From positions 62,001-126,000 of the forward strand of contig NW_022204037.1 of the NCBI RefSeq assembly GCF_007655135.1: 64,000 nt of DNA, read 5' to 3'. A program made the translations under genes and the position numbers. Shown in pieces: positions 58,725 to 64,000 of the stretch. Origin of the DNA: Punica granatum (Eukaryota > Streptophyta > Magnoliopsida > Myrtales > Lythraceae). Under the pieces are notes generated by a model. That model did not search any database. It was not told the DNA's origin and saw nothing but the letters and a program-made list of their open reading frames with translations. How positions within the stretch are numbered: position 1 is the first letter of the stretch; every line of letters begins with the position of its first letter.

Positions 58725-58972
58725 TTGCTATTGAAAGCTGGTGGAGGTGTGGTGACATGGAATCCATGGCCAAGATCATTGATCAGAGAGGCATGGGAAG
58801 AGATGGGGAGTCAACCCCGATCACTTCGATCGGTCATGTCCACAATACATGAAGAACTTGGCTTTGAGTCAAATGGGGAGCGAAGCTCTGCGGGAAAGGA
58901 TCATGCCAGACATAGAAGAAAATTTCCCCGAAAACCTTGACGGACTGGTCTACACAAGACTCATTATAGAAA
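58725..58972 (+). other. Unidentified GC-richer island, possible gene fragment
   Basis: A 250-bp patch with higher GC and open frames in all three forward phases in turn (GDMESMAKIIDQRGMG, then a stop; MKNLALSQMGSEALRERIMP in another frame). This looks like a decayed exon with frameshifts. I do not recognise the parent protein. A single 71-codon ORF crosses it but mixes frames. Confidence 0.35.
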
Positions 58973-60798
58973 ATTATTATATTCCTATAATGCAAGGAAA
59001 TATTCTTATATAGATTGTTTTTAATTTAATTAATTAATTATGTAATAATAAAATAAATAAATTATATGTATATAGCTCAACAAAATATATATAAAGGAAA
59101 AAAAATATGAAGTGGAATATATACATTGTATATTCATCGGCCAATATATAGATTATTTACAATGGAATATAGTTTAATAAGGGTATCATAATAATTCACG
59201 ATACAAATTATATAGTCTATATTTATTATTGCAGTATTTTAAATATTTTATTTCCTTTTATTAAATTTAGACATCTCTCTTTAATTGATCATAAATATGT
59301 GTTTTATACTACTCAATTTCTTCGACAAGTATTCATCGAAAAAGAGTTCTTCGACAAGTGACAAACGGTAATTTCTCGAGTGAATGTCCTTTCTCCTCAT
59401 TTTTCTTTCTCTGCACTCCTTTTTTTTTTATGAATTATCACATGCAGATTTTCCCCTTTATGAGTGAAGCACCCCAAGTTGCAAACCATATTTAAGTGGT
59501 AAGGATTTGATGGACCCTATAGCTTCAATAAATGATAGATTCTCGAATGAAGGTCGTCTCTCCTTTTTCTTGTGATGAATTGTTACATGTGAATTTTCTC
59601 TGCTATGTTTGACAAGAATAAATTTTAGGTTCTCGAATGAAGGTTATTTCTCCTTTTTAATTTTGATGAATTTTCACATGCGAATTTTCTTCATCGTGTT
59701 CGAAACTCCCCAAGTCGCGCTCCAAATTCAAGTGGTGAGGAATTAGATGGACCCTATAAATGCTAGACTATAATGAGATGGCATATCACCTACACAAGAA
59801 CAATTTATACAAGAGATGATCTAATTTTTTATATATATTTCTTAGGAGTTTCAGTCAATAACTATAATTTTCATTAAGATTTCTGTTATGATATCGATAA
59901 CCATATCACATGAAAAAATATAGTATGAACAATTACATATTAATTATTTATTATTATTTTGTCCAAAATAATTACTTTGTAGAATTATTGCGTTATTATT
60001 TATTAAGAATTTAAAATTTCCTTATTTTAATATTTAACTATTTCGCAAATAATTTTATGACAATAATAAGGTACTGCATAAATATATTGAAATATCAATG
60101 TTTAATATTTTGAATTGATGATTATTTTATCTTATTGGATATTGTATAGTTTTGAAAAATCTTATTTTGCACCAGACATCATATTCAAGAAACTGATATT
60201 TGATACTTATGATGTTAAAAATATATACAATTCTGAATATACACTATCCATTAAATATTGAATGCAAACTTATATTATTTCTTATAATTTTATTTTTTAT
60301 AATCTATAATAATCTTTTATATATATATATATATGTCAAACGTCAAGTTATAAAATAGAAGAGGTTTTATTTTTCTAAGCTAATTTCTTATATTATTTTC
60401 TTCTTTTCTCCAATTCAAATATATACTTTCCAATTATTTGCTTTTCTAAAATAATATTTTAGGTTATGTGATTCCAACCATAACCATACAAAGTTGTGGA
60501 GGGGCAATCAGCCTATATCAAAGTTATTTGTTGTCACTTTTGGTGAAATAAAAACAATACTCCCCAATACAGACTAAATTATGACAATGAAATATGATAG
60601 CTATCAATATAACATTATAACATAATCATTTTAATTGGAAAAATTAGAAACATTTCCCGCACGACGCGTGGTTTTTCATTTAGTTATAATTAATAATTAT
60701 CATTTGTATTTTTTGCTTGATTTTACTACTACTAAGCATCTGTATGGTTTTGAGCCGGGAAGGTCGATTGCATGCTCCAAGGTTTAACGTCGATCCTG
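58973..60798. other. AT-rich intergenic DNA
   Basis: Very AT-rich. A short duplicated motif (TGATGAATTNTNACATGNGAATTTTC) occurs three times at 59430-59690 in a diverged, locally repeated block. No gene supported. Confidence 0.55.
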
Positions 60799-60869
60799 CT
60801 AAGCATTCAAGCTGAGACGGTCAAATACCGCCTGCCCCTCTTCAACCGGCTCATAGTACGGATCATATC
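60799..60869 (-). CDS. Possible terminal exon of an unidentified gene
   Basis: On the minus strand a pyrimidine-rich acceptor (CATATTTGTCCCCCAG) precedes 71 nt that read YDPYYEPVEEGQAVFDRLSL, then NA and a TAG. Upstream DNA at about 61120-61200 (minus) also looks coding (SVEEQTSRREDIVTSALSIG), but I cannot join the pieces into a complete gene. The parent protein is not recognised. Confidence 0.35.
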
Positions 60870-61232
60870 CTGGGGGACAAATATGTTGTTATGCATATGA
60901 CGCAATAGTTTGATAATCAATCAGACTAAGTTGAACTTTCAAAGTTTACCCATTCCACACGGACAAAGAAATTCCAGTTCAGCAAACAAATTATTGAGTT
61001 TATATGACCGAAACGTAAACATCAACTTTCGCTACGTCACTTTCAGTTAGAGGCAAGTGGACGTCCTTTTTCTACATACCAAGACAAAACACGGAATACC
61101 GAAGAAACTTCATATAAAATATCTCCAATTGACAATGCCGAGGTAACAATATCCTCTCGTCTGCTTGTCTGCTCCTCGACACTTCCATGGAGGGGATTGC
61201 CGGACATACGCGGTCCAGTATATTTCACACGG

Positions 61233-61358
61233 AAGTTTATTACGACATATGTCATGATTTCCGGGATATTTCCATATATTTCTTGAGATTTGTTAAATTA
61301 GAATCTTCTTATATATGGAAATATCCCGAAAATCGTGGCATATCTCGTAATAAAGTTT
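61233..61358. repeat. Imperfect 47-bp inverted repeat (hairpin)
   Basis: Arms 61233-61279 and 61312-61358 differ at about 5 of 47 positions; the innermost 18 bp (CGGGATATTTCCATATAT) is perfect. The loop is about 32 nt. The size and mismatch pattern are like those of a plant microRNA precursor or a tiny foldback element. Confidence 0.75.
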
Positions 61359-61818
61359 ATATAATTTACCTGCAAGGTCGTCTTGAATCTTTTTTTTTTC
61401 CTTTCAGATGTGTAACATGAGATCCGGAAATGCAACGAGCATCGGCTAACATAGTTCAAGCCGAGTTGCCCACGAAGGGGTAAAAAAATTTCCATTCGCC
61501 AAACTAGAACCTAAGAGACCTTATTTAAGATGAATAAACTGAATAGCTTGAACCAATCCATATTGGTGAATAATTTTTATATTTTTTTACACTCCCTTAA
61601 GAATTAGAAAGGTCTCATCTTCGGACGAAATAAAGATTGCACGTTTTTGTGTTAAGTGGAATAGTTCAGCAACGTGACACTAAATAGACCAGGTATTATC
61701 CCCAGTGATACATAGTCAAGACAAAACCAATTACGTTTTGGACGAACTACAGAAGTTGCTACTAAATTTCCTAAGCATATATTTGCCCATGGAAAATTGT
61801 ATTATCACGGAACTGATA

Positions 61819-62322
61819 CGGCAGAAGACGTGGCAAATCGGTATCTCGAGAAAAACATGCTTTGACCACCCTGACTTGAGGGAAACGGCATCCGGAGCAC
61901 AACACACGGCCATCGGCCGCGACTAGACATGATTTAGGCCGAATTCCTTCATTTAAGGTCTCAAACGGACAATTTTATGTTATTTGGGCATTTTTTGCAA
62001 ATTTTAAGAAGTTTATTTCTTTCGTTGTAATTTTGTTTAATCTTATTTAAGTGTTGTAAGCCCTAAATGATGCGGCAGAAGACGTGGCAAATTGGTATCT
62101 CGAGAAAAATAGGTTCTGACGATCTTGTCTTGAGGAAAACGGTCTCCGAAGCACAACTCACGGCCATTGGCCGTGATTAGACATGATTTAGGCCGAATTT
62201 CTTCATTTAGGGCATCAAACGGGCAATTTTATGTTATTTGGGTGTTTTTTGCAAGTTTTAGGAAGTTTATTTCTTTCATTGTAATTTTGTTTAACCTTAT
62301 TTAAGTGTTGTAAGCCCTAAAG
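61819..62322 (+). repeat. 254-bp tandem duplication
   Basis: The unit starting GGCAGAAGACGTGGCAAAT recurs at 61820 and 62074. Both copies end GTTGTAAGCCCTAAA. Divergence of roughly 12-15 % suggests an old duplication. It is next to the diverged giant LTR but not homologous to the LTRs of A-C. Confidence 0.85.
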
Positions 62323-62499
62323 CTAAAGACAATTTTTTTTTATCATCTAATAAAGTTTCGGAGCTACCGTGCTCTTTCGCCCATTCTCGGATTCGATTCG
62401 AGTTAAATGCCGATTTCCTAGGAACTTGAAGAATCAATAGGGAATTGAAGGTCGTTGTACGGATCCGAATGTGGACCCTCGTCGGGGTCCGCATACGCA

Positions 62500-64000
62500 C
62501 TTTTGGATCGCGCGGCTTGGGAGTGCCCACCTTCTCGGGGATGTGTGACGGACATGCGTGAGAAGGAGTCGCCGCTTATCATTTCACGACCCAAAAGTTG
62601 AAGGTGGATAAGTTACCCGGGTTTAGGGGTATGGAACACCTAGTTTTACTAAGGGATTGATCTCTGCGGAACCGGAAAGTCCGAGTTCGGGGATTCATGT
62701 TACGTGCGGGCCTATATCCCGCACTCCCTTTTGGTACTCTGGTTTGATAAGCTTGCATGTTTTAATTATTTATCGCGTGAATTAAGTTGCGCTCAACTCG
62801 CACGTTTTGACACCGTAAATTCGGAGAATTAAACAATGTCGGTTGAGTAGCCGAGAGAGAAGTAAGCCCATATGTTGGGAAATCGGTTCACAATCTTGCG
62901 TTACAGTTCATCAAACTATGATATTTGAATTCCTGCGTGAACCGGAGCCGCGAGATCTTAGGTTTACTCTCCTTTGGGCAAGCATTAAACCGATTTGAAT
63001 GATTCGATTCTCGGACCGTTTGCTCACCAACTGAGATTCTTACAGAATGAATGTACAAATTAAAATCCTAACAATGTGCTCTAAAAAATAATACAACAAA
63101 TTATAAATTACAAATGGTTGAATCCCAGTCAGTTCGCACTCGGTTATTATTCCACTTTGACTCGCCGTGAGTTCAAGGAAACACCGAAAAACTGAAATTC
63201 AAGCGCTCTCAGTGAATAGGGCGTTGGACCCTGTGTTCGATGGTTAGGGCGTTGAACCCTAAGTGCAATGCGTCCTACGGGTCAGGCTCGACTCGCATGG
63301 ACAAACAAGTGCTGAAGATAACACGCAACATGTTAATAACAGACAAGGTGTTTGTTATTGTCGAGTGTACATGTTTTAACAAGTTGTTAATCCGAGATAT
63401 TTTGGCATGCAAATCCTACTCTAGACAAACAAGTACGTGCCAATGTTTTAGCATTCGGCTTTGGTTTAAGAACTTGACATATCGGGTGTCCATAGTCAAG
63501 TTTCGTGTGTGGATTGCTTTTACAGTGATTTGGTGTTGTGACACTGAAGTTACAATGAATTCATCCAAACTTGTATTTTGACTCTAGATTTGGAACCTAG
63601 AGTTCCACCTAGCAATTTCTAGTGTTCGGTTAAGTCGAGTGAAATGATTAGTCAGGTAATTGTATTTTGATACAGAGTACCCGACTAACACCCTAAACTA
63701 CGCTAGTATGACAAAAACTCATTAGTGAGAATAAGAAAGGGCTATGCAGATGAACCTGCGCCTGAGCAGGTAGCCCGTTCTTATTCCGATACCGTCGTGT
63801 TTCTATCAAACTAACCCTAGGATGTCGCCAAATCACAAATTGACGTTCTTGCCCTCGATTTGAAAGTTTGTTTTCAGAAAAAGGGAAACGATGCAACACA
63901 AGCCACCTCAGCTTGTAACCGGCGTTAACCAATTCCTTGGATCTTTCAGGGTTGTGCGAGAACCCCGTAAAAGCCAAAGACTTGGTCGATCTATCTGGAA
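62500..64000 (-). mobile_element. Diverged giant-family LTR (copy D), partial
   Basis: Reads like the 3' end of the A/B/C LTR on the minus strand: GGCTTGGGAGTGCCCACCTT, GTGAGAAGGAGTCGCCGCTT and TTTTGACACCGTAAATTCG match 27225-27530 with clear divergence. It extends to the window edge. The terminal bases near 62495 (GTCCGCATACGCAC) differ from the usual TGTGCGCAC, and no primer site is recognisable, so its boundary is uncertain. Confidence 0.7.

Overview
This window is plant nuclear DNA from a dicot. It holds intron-bearing genes with GT-AG junctions, a laccase, a CYP78-type P450, and dense nested LTR retrotransposons, MITEs, TRIMs and SINE-like sequences. The giant-LTR family with its ORF1 recalls Ogre/TAT-type repeats of Myrtales such as pomegranate, but the species is an inference and not proven here.

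Only one gene looks intact: a five-exon laccase on the minus strand (56695 down to 53686, 564 codons plus stop) with all four copper-ligand motifs. A possible terminal exon of another minus-strand gene lies at 60799-60869. The second recognisable gene is a CYP78A-like cytochrome P450 pseudogene on the plus strand. Its pieces lie at 16663-17344, 31092-31404, 31543-31913 and 50059-50272, so one dead gene is stretched over 33.6 kb by insertions nested inside it.

Layout. 1-1571: AT-rich DNA with a hAT-type MITE (8-bp TSD) and a MULE-type MITE (9-bp TSD). 1572-7482: giant-LTR element A (3.5-kb 5' LTR, primer site, ORF1 interrupted by one amber), truncated at 3'. 7483-11216: intergenic DNA with a putative hAT-like element, a second MULE MITE and a segmental duplication. 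11217-14277: solo LTR (TSD ATTTA) with a 36-bp tandem repeat. 15489-16140: complete TRIM and a SINE-like sequence. 16663-50272: exploded P450. Its first intron holds a TRIM (TSD CAAAC) that itself holds 12.9-kb element B (TSD CGTGC). Its 3' coding part holds a 454-bp LTR-like insertion, which holds solo LTR C (TSD GCACG), which holds a tandem Copia array LTR-int-LTR-int-LTR (TSD ATTTA). 50625-53200: long-TIR MULE-type element, TRIM copy, SINE-like sequences. 53686-56695: laccase. 56696-62490: AT-rich DNA with a possible exon, a hairpin and a 254-bp tandem duplication. 62500-64000: a diverged minus-strand LTR of the giant family, running off the window.

The most informative results are the insertion order recoverable from matching target-site duplications, the three-LTR Copia array as one insertion later expanded, the non-autonomous giant-LTR element with hairpin-bearing minisatellites near its 3' LTR, and the same 5-bp target (GCACG in element orientation) used by two giant-LTR insertions.
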